Shown here in pieces: positions 8,001 to 15,992 of a stretch of 17,967 nt of DNA. Within the stretch, counting starts at the first letter, position 1, and each line of letters begins with the position of its first letter. The notes beneath the pieces are model-generated. The model saw only the letters and a list, made by a program, of their open reading frames with translations, was not told the DNA's origin and ran no database searches. The stretch is taken from assembly GCA_947090385.1 (NCBI GenBank), contig CAMUNZ010000024.1, positions 1 to 17,967 on the forward strand. Reading direction: 5' to 3'. The position numbers and the translations under genes are program-made. The DNA is from an uncultured Campylobacter sp. Lineage in GTDB: Bacteria > Campylobacterota > Campylobacteria > Campylobacterales > Campylobacteraceae.

Positions 8001-10080
8001 CAATCACGAAAAGTTAGATAGTTTTAATTTTTTCAATCAAAATTATTTTAATTCCGTGCTAGATTACGATTTTTACGATTTTATAAGCAAGGATTTTAAA
8101 AAATACAAAGTAGTTTCATTTGGCGGTGGTGACGCCGTTATGATGATGAAAAACTCGGCTCTTAAAAGATTTAGCGATCCGATAAATAATCAAAATGTTA
8201 AAAATTTCATCGCGCTAAAAGACGGAATTAGCGACGAAATGGGCGAAATTTCTTTTGATTTAGAAATTCCAAACGGATTTAATTCACAGATTAATTTTAA
8301 CGCGATCGCGATAAATGACGATCAAATCTCAAATTTAGAGCAAAAAGCAAAAGTAAGCGATGAAATCGTGATAAAACCTGGCGCGATTTTGTATGCGTTG
8401 CAAGGCGACGAGCTAGAAATTCCTTTAAATTTGATAAATACGACACAAGATGTAAAAAATTTTGATTTGAAATTTGAATATTCTCAAAATTTAAGCGTTG
8501 ATTTAAATCAAACGAAATTTTCCATAAAACCGCAAAAAACCGCTAACTCGAAAATACTTTTAAAAGCAAATAAAACAGGAGAAAGTTTTATAAATTTTGC
8601 GATAAATAATCACAAATATACGATAAAATTTGATGTAATTTCGCCGTATAATTTAAAAATTTCTACAAAAAGCGGAATTATAAAAGATCATTTTAGTTTC
8701 AAGCCAAAAAATCAAACGCTTGAAAATACAATCGAAATTTCGTCAAATCCGCTTAGTAGCGTCATCAAACACAGCCAAGATTTGCTAAATTTCCCTTATG
8801 GCTCTACTTTGCATAAAAGTGCGAAAATTTTGGCATTGTTGCAAATGATTGATGATTTAAACGGCACGAAAAAAGACGATGCTATGCGTTTTATAAAAAT
8901 CGCAACAACAGAAATTTTAGCGCGAATGAAAAACGATGGAAGTTTTGGAATTTGGAGCGAAGTTTCAAAAAGCGACGACGAAATGAGTATTTTTGCGATT
9001 GATACGATTTTAAGCTCAAAAATCACAAAAAATTTAGCCACAAAAAATCAACTTTCAAAAATGATAAATTATTTAAAAAATGCAAAATTTGATAGCGACA
9101 CAAACAAAATAAATGTGGCGTATATCCTTGCAAAAAACAAAAATTTGGATAAATCTAGTTTAAATTTTCTTTTTGATAATAAAATTTATGAAAAATCGAT
9201 GGCAAATTTACACACGATGTATGCGATTTTGGATATTTTCGGGCTTGAAAATGAGAAAAAAATAGTGCAAAAAAGCATAAAAAAATATGATGGTTTGCTT
9301 TCTATGGACGATTTGATACAAATTTTACAAATTTATGGCGATAGAAAAATTCCAAATGACAAACTTTCAAATAGCGTTTTGGAGCTTGTTTTTGCGGACA
9401 ATTCGCATTTTTGTGTAAAAAACAAAGCGCTTATTTTAAGGGCGTTAAAATCGTATTTGCCAAATAAAAAAAGCGAATTTAGCATAAATTTAAACGGCGT
9501 TTTTTCAAAACACAATGCTAAATTTAATAAAACTATAAAAAATTTAACAAATTTAGAAGTAAATGCGAGCGAGGCGCTGTATTTTTCGATCATTTCGTAT
9601 GAAAAATCAAAGCCTAAAATTAGCCATAAATTTGAGTTTGATAAATTTCAAAAAGAAGGAAAAATTCCTTTAAATTTGATGATTTATAGAGAATTTGTCG
9701 ATGAAAACGGAAAAAAAGTTGATTTAAATAAACTTTTCATAAATCAAAAAATTTATTCTAAAATTACGATAAATGATAATTTTGACGGGCTTTTTATCAA
9801 CGAAAAAGTTCCTGCTTGTTTTGAAATCGTTAATGAAAAAATTTACGGAAATACGAGAAATTCGTTTGCGAAAAACACAGCAATCGTGCAAAATCAAGAA
9901 GTAAATGATTATAGTGTTACGAATTTTTTAGAAAAAAGTGGAGCCGTGGTAACTATTTTTACGCCTTACAAAATTGTTTTGAGAGGAAAATGCAAACTTC
10001 CTTCGGTTGTGGCGCAAAGTTATCAAAACGAAAAAATAAATGCTTACGATTTGAGCGATTATGAATTTACGATTAAATAA
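5062..10080 (+). CDS. Bacterial alpha-2-macroglobulin-like periplasmic protein (YfhM/YfaS type), thioester site absent
   Basis: A 1672-residue secreted protein of the bacterial alpha-2-macroglobulin family. Members trap proteases in the periplasm and are thought to protect the envelope, often encoded beside pbpC as here. Residues 1-18 form a signal peptide without a lipobox cysteine, unlike lipoprotein YfhM of E. coli. A long beta-rich macroglobulin-domain array follows, with a FGGGDAVMMMK segment at about 1020-1030. Next comes the conserved macroglobulin region (DEMGEISFDLEIPNGFNS) and then a helical thioester-type toroid domain (about 1210-1480). The usual PYGCxEQ thioester is replaced by PYGSTLH (1245-1251), so Cys, Glu and Gln are all lost and covalent trapping is not expected. 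The ATG directly follows the pbpC TAA and the AGGAG site (5051-5055) lies inside pbpC, so translation is probably coupled. Confidence 0.88.
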   Translation: MKILVLFLIFFTQIFSFELQSALVLENKIEFKTDAKNFEPYSFTHEKLVNCEPKIEGISEFVSENSFIIYPKNDLIAGIKYACKSGKNEINFESFKFELKELNQISKNSFRMKFSDFVSKDELQKNLKIYSQNETLPFEISTTNEKEFFVKTKQYEKIIIENLSSKNGILLEKFVSNQGKIFKINPKASSLDDFIVKSANFDDGQIGFRMFFKNWIDASSEFMQAENIQNLSLKSRTYTSDLPQDEKEGISDKYWFCLEFASKEFKPNENYKITFLPGFGDNNLVLRDEKTFEIKAPNFKPFFKFKDDKKYVSKNVNVAYEAINVPKIQVVLEKIKSENYRYFLNYGYDDRLFTQILSKNLDLDAKLNEKSEAKFNINLENYEAGIYKLTIYFDKQNSVSKIFYLSDIAINAKIGNGGAFVYVNKISDLEKLDGAKVTIYSQNNEIIASGKSYDGVFKIEEKNFSSKKPQSIQVEYKKDRNFLILENSLNSGDINYNFESKNLALISLVSEILRPGDKLLGSVIFKKNDFSTLANLPVIIKILSPNNDEILVKKVKTDDFGVVILNEDLPKITGNYTIQAIFEDKILSTGYFSQEFFVPQRVKNEIKIAKNKFFKNEIIELNLSANYLFGGAGANLKANATLNLRDKNFLENYEDFSFSLKGEQNFLTDETKNFTLDENGKKNIIFKANLDKSNSQIIEAGVRFETLDGTKVVGANKFFNIFKAKQIVGIQALNDYVKKGEKAKFKTISLNVDDSSKADLNLEVEIYRQVWEYSVQNGSFKWDKIPVLESSLKNIKNEFSYEFKNGGDYEIVLIEPKQNLRASVEIFSSGFGVNTPTNEITKAVLKTNKKSYKPNDKVEISANSIVNEGVGLVTFSDTNVKIHKNFEIKNGEISGEFRLPKNFKGGYLSISLINKNSDKSGILRAYATKYLSLDNSNKKLEISYEIPKMHSNQKTSIKIKTKPKSRVILYIADDGILQIYNHEKLDSFNFFNQNYFNSVLDYDFYDFISKDFKKYKVVSFGGGDAVMMMKNSALKRFSDPINNQNVKNFIALKDGISDEMGEISFDLEIPNGFNSQINFNAIAINDDQISNLEQKAKVSDEIVIKPGAILYALQGDELEIPLNLINTTQDVKNFDLKFEYSQNLSVDLNQTKFSIKPQKTANSKILLKANKTGESFINFAINNHKYTIKFDVISPYNLKISTKSGIIKDHFSFKPKNQTLENTIEISSNPLSSVIKHSQDLLNFPYGSTLHKSAKILALLQMIDDLNGTKKDDAMRFIKIATTEILARMKNDGSFGIWSEVSKSDDEMSIFAIDTILSSKITKNLATKNQLSKMINYLKNAKFDSDTNKINVAYILAKNKNLDKSSLNFLFDNKIYEKSMANLHTMYAILDIFGLENEKKIVQKSIKKYDGLLSMDDLIQILQIYGDRKIPNDKLSNSVLELVFADNSHFCVKNKALILRALKSYLPNKKSEFSINLNGVFSKHNAKFNKTIKNLTNLEVNASEALYFSIISYEKSKPKISHKFEFDKFQKEGKIPLNLMIYREFVDENGKKVDLNKLFINQKIYSKITINDNFDGLFINEKVPACFEIVNEKIYGNTRNSFAKNTAIVQNQEVNDYSVTNFLEKSGAVVTIFTPYKIVLRGKCKLPSVVAQSYQNEKINAYDLSDYEFTIK

Positions 10081-10130
10081 GAAAATTTTGGCTAAAATCA
10101 ACGGTTTTTAAAATGTGCAAAAGGATTTAA

Positions 10131-12770
10131 ATGACAGATTTTTACGACCCAAAAGAGATTGAAGAAAAGTATTATAAAATTTGCGAAGAACGCGGATATT
10201 TTGAAGTTAATGGAAATGAAAATATTCAAAAAGAAGGCAAAAATTTTTGCATTATGATGCCGCCACCAAATGTTACAGGAGTGCTTCATATCGGACATTC
10301 GCTAACTTTTACTTTGCAAGATATAATAACTCGTTATAAAAGAATGGATGGTTATAAAACGCTTTATCAGCCAGGCATGGATCACGCAGGAATCGCCACT
10401 CAAAATGTAGTTGAAAAAAAACTTTTAGCAAAAGGTATCACAAAAGAGAGTCTTGGGCGTGAAAAATTTATAGATGAAGTTTGGAAATGGAAAGAGCAAA
10501 GTGGCGGAACTATCCTAAAACAGATGAGAAAACTAGGCATAACTCCTGCTTGGTCAAGGCTTCGTTTTACTATGGATGACGGACTTAAAAACGCCGTTAA
10601 AAAGGCATTTGTGAGTTTATACAACGCTGGGCTAATTGTTCGCGGAAATTATATGGTAAATTGGTGCACACATGATGGGGCTTTAAGCGATGTTGAAGTT
10701 GAACACAAAGAAAATAAGGGAAAACTTTATTATTTAAGATATTTTTTGGCTGATGAGAGCGATAAAAATTTGAGCGATAAATTTGTAGTAATCGCCACAA
10801 CTCGCCCAGAAACATACTTTGGCGATACCGCTGTAATGGTAAATCCAAATGATGAAAGATACACGCATTTAATCGGTAAAAAGGTGATTTTACCGCTAAT
10901 TGAGCGAGAAATTGAAATTATCGCTGATGAGCATGTTGATATGAGTTTTGGAACTGGCGTGGTAAAAGTAACCCCAGCACACGACCAAAACGACTACGAA
11001 GTTGGAAATCGCCACGGCTTGGAGTTTATTACGATTTTTGATGAAAAAGGCATTTTAAATGACAAATGCGACGAATTTGCGGGGCTTGAAAGGCTTGAAG
11101 CAAGAGATAAAATAATAGAAAAATTACAAATTTTAGGAAATGTTGAAAAAATAGAAGATTACACAAATCAAGTTGGATATTGCTACCGCTGCAAAAATGT
11201 CGTAGAACCTTACATTTCAAAGCAATGGTTTGTAAAAAAAGAGATTGCAGCTGATGCCATAAAAGCCGTAAATAACGGCGAAGCCCAGTTTTTCCCAGCT
11301 CATTGGATAAATAGTTTTAACGCATGGATGAGGGAGTTAAAGGATTGGTGCATTTCAAGGCAACTTTGGTGGGGGCATCAAATTCCTGTATTTTACTGCA
11401 ATGAGTGCGGTCATGAGTGGGCAGATGAAGATGAAAATCCAATGTGTTGTCCAAAATGCAAAAGTGCGAAATTTCATCAAGATCCCGATGTGCTTGATAC
11501 TTGGTTTTCTAGCGGACTTTGGCCGTTTTCTACGCTTGGTTGGGGAAATGGCGAAGTTTATAAAAACGAAAAATGGTTTGAAGAGGACCTAAAAGAGTTT
11601 TACCCAAATACTATGCTAATAACTGGCTTTGACATTTTGTTTTTTTGGGTTGCAAGGATGATGTTTCAAAGCGAAAATGCCCTAAAAAAATTACCATTTA
11701 AGGATATCTATCTTCACGCTCTTGTTAAAACCTCTGATGGCTCAAAGATGAGCAAAAGTAGTGGCAATGTCATTGATCCACTCGTTAAAATTGATGAGTA
11801 TAGTGCCGATATTTTGCGCTTTACTTTGGCACTTTTATGCATCCAAGGAAGGGATATTAGGCTTAGCGAAGAAAAGTTAGTTCAAGTTAGAAATTTTACA
11901 AACAAACTTTACAACGCGCATAAATTTTTGCTTTTAAATGAGAGCAAATTTGAGGATTTTAGTGAGTTTAAAACTGAACTTGGAATTTATATGAAAAGCA
12001 GATTTTTAGCGTGCGTTAAAGAAACTAGAAAAAACCTTGATGAGTATAGATTTAACGACGCTGCAAATGCGATTTATAAATTTTTATGGGATGAGTTTTG
12101 CGACTGGGGGATTGAACTAAGTAAAGCAGAAAAAAGCAGCATAAAAGAACTTGGGGTGATTTTTAAAGAAGCGATGAAACTACTTAGCCCGTTTATGCCG
12201 TTTTTGAGTGAATATTTATGGCATGAGTTAAATGGCTCAAATTTGCAAAATGATGAGTCAATTATGATAAAAACATATCCAAAAATAGCAAAGCAAAACG
12301 AAGAAATCGAAGCTAAATTTAACCTAATTATCGAAAGTATTGTAGCCATTAGGCGTGCAAAAGCGACGATTGATCTAGGAAATTCTAAAATTCCACTAGC
12401 TTATGTAAAACTTAATGAAAATTTAAATTTAGAAAATGAACTTAAATTTATAAAACTTCTTGCAAAATGCGACGAAGTTAAGTTTATAAATGAAAAAATG
12501 GTTGATTGTGTGACTGATGTGAGTGAAAATTTAAGCGTTTTTGTGCCGTTAAAAGGCGTTGATTTAAGCGAAATTTTAAAGCGACTTAACGCTCAAAAAA
12601 TAAAGCTTGAAAAAGAAATTTCAAAACTGAGCGGTATGCTAAATAACGAAAATTTCATCAAAAATGCCCCTGATGATGTGGTAGAAACAAACCGCACTGG
12701 GCTACAAAATGCAAAAACTCAATTTAGTAAGGTTGAAAGCGAAATAAAAAATTTAATGGCTGTAAAATGA
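10131..12770 (+). CDS. valS: Valine--tRNA ligase
   Basis: Attaches valine to tRNA-Val in the cytoplasm; an essential class I aminoacyl-tRNA synthetase. The ATP-binding signatures are present: PPPNVTGVLHIGHSL with HIGH at residues 53-56, and KMSKS at 539-543 within SDGSKMSKSSGN. The CP1 editing domain contains ATTRPETYFGDTAV. A cysteine-rich CxxC...CCPKC insert near 424-442 precedes DPDVLDTWFSSGLWP. The C-terminal 70 residues (KRLNAQKIKLEKEI onward) form the coiled-coil tRNA arm typical of ValRS. The length of 879 aa is normal for the family. The ATG is preceded by AAGGA at 10121-10125. Its TGA overlaps the ATG of the restriction endonuclease gene (ATGA), which is unusual for a housekeeping gene. 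Confidence 0.97.
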   Translation: MTDFYDPKEIEEKYYKICEERGYFEVNGNENIQKEGKNFCIMMPPPNVTGVLHIGHSLTFTLQDIITRYKRMDGYKTLYQPGMDHAGIATQNVVEKKLLAKGITKESLGREKFIDEVWKWKEQSGGTILKQMRKLGITPAWSRLRFTMDDGLKNAVKKAFVSLYNAGLIVRGNYMVNWCTHDGALSDVEVEHKENKGKLYYLRYFLADESDKNLSDKFVVIATTRPETYFGDTAVMVNPNDERYTHLIGKKVILPLIEREIEIIADEHVDMSFGTGVVKVTPAHDQNDYEVGNRHGLEFITIFDEKGILNDKCDEFAGLERLEARDKIIEKLQILGNVEKIEDYTNQVGYCYRCKNVVEPYISKQWFVKKEIAADAIKAVNNGEAQFFPAHWINSFNAWMRELKDWCISRQLWWGHQIPVFYCNECGHEWADEDENPMCCPKCKSAKFHQDPDVLDTWFSSGLWPFSTLGWGNGEVYKNEKWFEEDLKEFYPNTMLITGFDILFFWVARMMFQSENALKKLPFKDIYLHALVKTSDGSKMSKSSGNVIDPLVKIDEYSADILRFTLALLCIQGRDIRLSEEKLVQVRNFTNKLYNAHKFLLLNESKFEDFSEFKTELGIYMKSRFLACVKETRKNLDEYRFNDAANAIYKFLWDEFCDWGIELSKAEKSSIKELGVIFKEAMKLLSPFMPFLSEYLWHELNGSNLQNDESIMIKTYPKIAKQNEEIEAKFNLIIESIVAIRRAKATIDLGNSKIPLAYVKLNENLNLENELKFIKLLAKCDEVKFINEKMVDCVTDVSENLSVFVPLKGVDLSEILKRLNAQKIKLEKEISKLSGMLNNENFIKNAPDDVVETNRTGLQNAKTQFSKVESEIKNLMAVK

Positions 12771-13297
12771 TACAAAACGGAGTTGGCGGAACAAATACAA
12801 AAACAGGATTGATTTTTGAAGGAAAAGTCGATTTGGCTACTTTTTTATCAAGTCAAAACGGATATTTTGTAAATTCAAATTCAGAAGTTTTTTATAACGA
12901 CGAGTTAGTGGCACAAATTTTTAAAAAAGGTAATTTTTATAAATTTTTAAAAAGTAAAGGCGTTGATTGGAAAAATATTATTTCAAAAAAGCTCTTACCA
13001 GATGATAGCATTTATGTCATTATAAATAATACTTTTTTTGTGATAGAATGTAAATCTCAAAAAGTACAAGGTAGCGTTGATGAGAAATTACAAACTTGTG
13101 ATTTTAAGAAAAAGCAGTATCAAAAACTTTTATCACATTTAAATATGGAAGTTGAATATGTTTATTTGTTAAATAATTGGTTTAAAAAACCCAAATATAG
13201 GGATGTTTTAGATTATATAATTAGCGTTGGATGCAAATATTATTTTGAATACATTCCGCTTAAAGTTTTAGGATTACCGGTACCAAATGACAAATAA
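12767..13297 (+). CDS. Putative type II restriction endonuclease, PD-(D/E)XK fold, unassigned specificity
   Basis: A small 176-residue protein placed directly before a DNA adenine methyltransferase, so very probably the nuclease of a type II restriction-modification pair. Residues 78-98 read PDDSIYVIINNTFFVIECKSQ-like: an acidic pair (79-80), a hydrophobic strand, then E94-x-K96 and a polar residue at 98. This matches the PD-(D/E)XK nuclease core. The N-terminus (GVGGTNTKTGLIFEGKVDL) gives a candidate helix with Glu18 ahead of the core, common in small restriction enzymes. It does not look like DpnII/MboI by length (those are about 280-290 aa) or by anything I recall. Its ATG overlaps the valS TGA by four bases, with no promoter of its own visible. 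The last 11 bases overlap the methyltransferase gene. Cleavage site unknown. Confidence 0.75.
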   Translation: MIQNGVGGTNTKTGLIFEGKVDLATFLSSQNGYFVNSNSEVFYNDELVAQIFKKGNFYKFLKSKGVDWKNIISKKLLPDDSIYVIINNTFFVIECKSQKVQGSVDEKLQTCDFKKKQYQKLLSHLNMEVEYVYLLNNWFKKPKYRDVLDYIISVGCKYYFEYIPLKVLGLPVPNDK

Positions 13298-14093
13298 ATT
13301 TATAAGCGACGATAAAAAATTTATCCTTTATAATGACGACACATTTGAAATTTTGCCTAAATTTAAGGGCGAATTTAACCTTATTTTTGCAGATCCGCCG
13401 TATTTTTTATCAAACGATGGGCTTAGCATACAAAGCGGAAAAATCGTAAGCGTAAATAAAGGCGTTTGGGATAAAAGTTTTGGTATTGATGAGATTGATG
13501 AGTTTAATTTGAAATGGCTTGATTTAGCAAAAAATGCGTTAAATGATAACGGCTCAATTATGATTAGTGGGACTTATCATAATATTTTTTCGATTGGCAG
13601 GGCGTTACAAAAGCTTGATTATAAAATTTTAAATATCATCACTTGGCAAAAGACAAATCCACCGCCAAATTTCAGCTGTCGCTATCTTACGCACTCAACC
13701 GAGCAAATTATTTGGGCTAGAAAAAGCCAAAAATATAAGCATATTTTTAATTATGAGCTCATGAAAAAAATAAATGGCAACAAGCAAATGAAGGATGTTT
13801 GGGCTTTTCCTGCGATTGCACCTTGGGAAAAAAGTTGTGGGAAACATCCAACGCAAAAGCCATTAAAACTTTTGCTTAGACTTATTTTAATGGCAAGTTA
13901 CGAAAACTCACGTGTTTTAGATCCATTTAGTGGAAGTGCGACAACTGGAATTGCTAGTAATTTAATAGGGCGAAATTTCGTAGGTATCGAAAAAGAAAAA
14001 GAGTTTTTTGAAATGTCTATTAAAAGAAAACAAGAATTAAACTTAAAAAGAAAAGAAATTTTAGTGAATTTTGACGATTTGAAATTTAAATAA
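13287..14093 (+). CDS. DNA adenine-N6 methyltransferase, beta class (DpnA-like), of a type II R-M pair
   Basis: Transfers a methyl group from S-adenosylmethionine to adenine in a short DNA site, protecting host DNA from the adjacent nuclease. The catalytic motif IV DPPY (36-39, in FADPPYFLSN) precedes the AdoMet-binding motif I DPFSGSATTG (212-221), which is the beta-class order. ITWQKTNPPPNFSCRY (118-133), HSTEQIIWARK and KHPTQKP (187-192) are also conserved in this group. From memory the closest known pattern is M.DpnA (GATC, active also on single strands), with M.HinfI (GANTC) more distant, so the specificity here is open. The length of 268 aa is typical. The ATG lies inside the endonuclease gene (11-base overlap), so the two are translationally coupled, nuclease first. 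metN follows after 12 bases. Confidence 0.9.
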   Translation: MTNKFISDDKKFILYNDDTFEILPKFKGEFNLIFADPPYFLSNDGLSIQSGKIVSVNKGVWDKSFGIDEIDEFNLKWLDLAKNALNDNGSIMISGTYHNIFSIGRALQKLDYKILNIITWQKTNPPPNFSCRYLTHSTEQIIWARKSQKYKHIFNYELMKKINGNKQMKDVWAFPAIAPWEKSCGKHPTQKPLKLLLRLILMASYENSRVLDPFSGSATTGIASNLIGRNFVGIEKEKEFFEMSIKRKQELNLKRKEILVNFDDLKFK

Positions 14094-14105
14094 AAGGTTA
14101 TAAAT

Positions 14106-15062
14106 TTGATAGAAGTTGTAAATTTAAGCAAAAGTTACGGCAGTACACTTGTGTTAAAAGATATAAATTTTAGCATTAAAAAAGGTGAAATTTTTGGTCT
14201 AGTTGGACATAGTGGCGCTGGTAAAAGCACCCTACTTCGCTGCATAAATGGACTTGAAGACTACCAAAGTGGAAGTTTAAAAGTTGGTGGTGTAGAGATA
14301 AAAGATGTAAAAGGCAAAAAATTACGAGAACTTAGAAAAGAAATCGGTATGATTTTTCAAAATTTTGCTTTAATGAGTAGAAAAACTGTTTTTGAAAATG
14401 TTGCAACGCCTCTAAATTTTTGGGGTTATGATAGAAATTATACTAAAAAAAGGGTTGATGAACTTTTAGAAATCGTGGGGCTTAGTGATAAAAAATATTT
14501 TTATCCAGCAGCACTTTCTGGTGGACAAAAACAAAGAGTTGCCATTGCAAGAGCTTTAGCGCTAAATCCTAAAATTTTACTCTCAGATGAGGCTACTTCG
14601 GCACTTGATCCAAGTATAACAAAACAAATTTTAGCTCTTTTAAAGCATATTAATAAAGAATTTGGCATTACTATAGTTTTAGTTACTCACGAAATGGAGG
14701 TTGTAAAAAGTATCGCTAACAAAGCTGTTCTTTTAAGCAATGGTATTATTACAAATCAAGGCGAAATTCACGAACTATTTTTAAAGCCAGATAAAAATAT
14801 GCGTGAGTTTTTAGGCGAGGAAATGGTCCTTCCACAAGATGGCATAAACATAGCACTTTATTTTCCAAAAGAAGTTGCTTTTGAATGTGTTATCACACAA
14901 ATGGCACGTGAGCTTGACTTAAATTTTAACATCGTTTGGGGCAAAATTGAACAGTTAAGCGAACTTGTTCTTGGACATTTAGTTATAAATATAGAGCCAA
15001 AAGATAAAGAAAAAGTTATAAACTTTATTAAACAAACTGGTGTTTTATGGGAAATTTTATAA
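14106..15062 (+). CDS. metN: Methionine-type ABC importer ATP-binding protein MetN
   Basis: The ATPase subunit that powers uptake of methionine or related small ligands across the inner membrane. Walker A GHSGAGKST lies at about residues 34-42, the ABC signature LSGGQKQRVAIARAL near 138-152, Walker B with its catalytic glutamate in ILLSDEATSALDP, and the switch His in VTHEM. The last 75 residues (from ALYFPKEVAFECV) form the NIL/ACT-like regulatory domain that in E. coli MetN binds methionine and inhibits transport, so feedback inhibition is likely. The start is a TTG at 14106 with AAGG at 14094-14097 about eight bases upstream; the protein then begins MIEVVNLSKSYG, the usual N-terminus. It follows the methyltransferase gene closely and is followed by metI after 25 bases. 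The real substrate is not proven. Confidence 0.92.
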   Translation: MIEVVNLSKSYGSTLVLKDINFSIKKGEIFGLVGHSGAGKSTLLRCINGLEDYQSGSLKVGGVEIKDVKGKKLRELRKEIGMIFQNFALMSRKTVFENVATPLNFWGYDRNYTKKRVDELLEIVGLSDKKYFYPAALSGGQKQRVAIARALALNPKILLSDEATSALDPSITKQILALLKHINKEFGITIVLVTHEMEVVKSIANKAVLLSNGIITNQGEIHELFLKPDKNMREFLGEEMVLPQDGINIALYFPKEVAFECVITQMARELDLNFNIVWGKIEQLSELVLGHLVINIEPKDKEKVINFIKQTGVLWEIL

Positions 15063-15087
15063 CTTTGGCTGGATTTAAAGGAAAAAA

Positions 15088-15912
15088 ATGAGAAATTTTA
15101 TAACAATTTTTATACTATTTGGACTGTTTTTTTTGTATCCATTTTTTGCAAAAGAGACTGTTTTTTTAACAATTGATGAAACTTTTTTTAAAAATGAACC
15201 GTTTTTTGAGGGAATTTTTAATAATTTTGCAGAGTTTTTAAAAGAAATTTTAGGCACAAAAAACTACAAAATTTGGATCGAAATTTTACTAAATGCCTCC
15301 TGGCAAACCATTTATATGAGCATAACGGCTACGATTTTTGCTTATATTTTGGGGCTAATTTTAGCTGTAATTTTAGTTTTGACAAGAAAAGATGGTTTGA
15401 TGCCAAATTTTATGATTTATTCTATTTTAGATTTTGTTGTAAATGTTGTAAGAAGTTTCCCTTTTATTGTTTTAATCATAGTTCTTTTTCCATTTGTAAA
15501 GATGATAATCGGCACAAGTATCGGCACAGATGCCGCCATTATACCACTTACGATAGGAACTGCGCCATTTATCGCAAGATTAATAGAAAATGCTTTAATA
15601 GAAGTTGATAAAGGCGTTATCGAAGCCGCTAAAAGTTACGGGGCAACTAAATTTCAAATTATTTTTAAAGTCATGTTAGTAGAAGCAATTCCATCTATCG
15701 TAAATATCATAACGCTTTCCATGATAACAATTATCGGCTTTTCTGCGATGGCTGGCACACTTGGAGGTGGCGGTCTTGGAGACGTAGCTTTAAGATACGG
15801 ATTTCAAAGATTTAGAGTTGATATTATGATATACACCGTCGTAATTTTGATAGCAATGGTGCAAATTTTCCAAATAATTGGAAATTTATTTTACAAAAAA
15901 GTAAAAAAATAG
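15088..15912 (+). CDS. metI: Methionine-type ABC importer permease MetI
   Basis: The membrane subunit of the MetNI importer. It has several membrane-spanning segments: an N-terminal hydrophobic helix at about 1-22, then helices beginning near residues 68, 110, 160, 205 and 250. The cytoplasmic coupling-helix motif EAAKSYGATKFQIIFKVML lies at about 178-196 and contacts MetN. The conserved FSAMAGTLGGGGLGDVAL stretch follows. At 274 aa it is longer than E. coli MetI (217 aa); the extra part is an N-terminal helix plus a roughly 40-residue segment before the core. The ATG is preceded by AAAGGA at 15077-15082. The gene for the binding protein MetQ, normally next, is absent: a terminator and an unrelated gene follow instead. 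Confidence 0.92.
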   Translation: MRNFITIFILFGLFFLYPFFAKETVFLTIDETFFKNEPFFEGIFNNFAEFLKEILGTKNYKIWIEILLNASWQTIYMSITATIFAYILGLILAVILVLTRKDGLMPNFMIYSILDFVVNVVRSFPFIVLIIVLFPFVKMIIGTSIGTDAAIIPLTIGTAPFIARLIENALIEVDKGVIEAAKSYGATKFQIIFKVMLVEAIPSIVNIITLSMITIIGFSAMAGTLGGGGLGDVALRYGFQRFRVDIMIYTVVILIAMVQIFQIIGNLFYKKVKK

Positions 15913-15924
15913 TAGATTTATTAT

Positions 15925-15954
15925 AATTTAAGTGATACAATCACTAAATTTTTT
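15925..15954 (+). terminator. Rho-independent terminator after metI
   Basis: An inverted repeat, AATTTAAGTGAT (15925-15936), loop ACA, ATCACTAAATT (15940-15950), pairs over 11 base pairs with one bulged A. It runs directly into a T tract ending at 15954. It closes the same-strand series running from pbpC to metI. A TATAAT at 15922-15927 overlaps the left arm, so the region might also contribute a weak promoter for the Sel1-like gene. Confidence 0.7.
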
Positions 15955-15992
15955 GAACAAAACTTATTTTTGAAATTTTAGGAGTTAAAAGT

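Noticed and set aside
9333..9593. Minus-strand open frame inside the macroglobulin gene
   Set aside because: It is fully embedded in a long coding frame, has no domain, and has the composition of an antisense shadow. The same applies to the other antisense frames under this gene.
10081..10130. TAAAAT at 10093-10098 as a dedicated valS promoter
   Set aside because: Only five of six bases match TATAAT, and such hexamers are common in this AT-rich sequence. The 50-base gap could equally be read through from the upstream operon.
15922..15927. TATAAT just after metI as a promoter for the Sel1-like gene
   Set aside because: It overlaps the left arm of the terminator hairpin and would start transcription within the hairpin. 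It is not listed as a promoter because it cannot be separated from the terminator by sequence alone.
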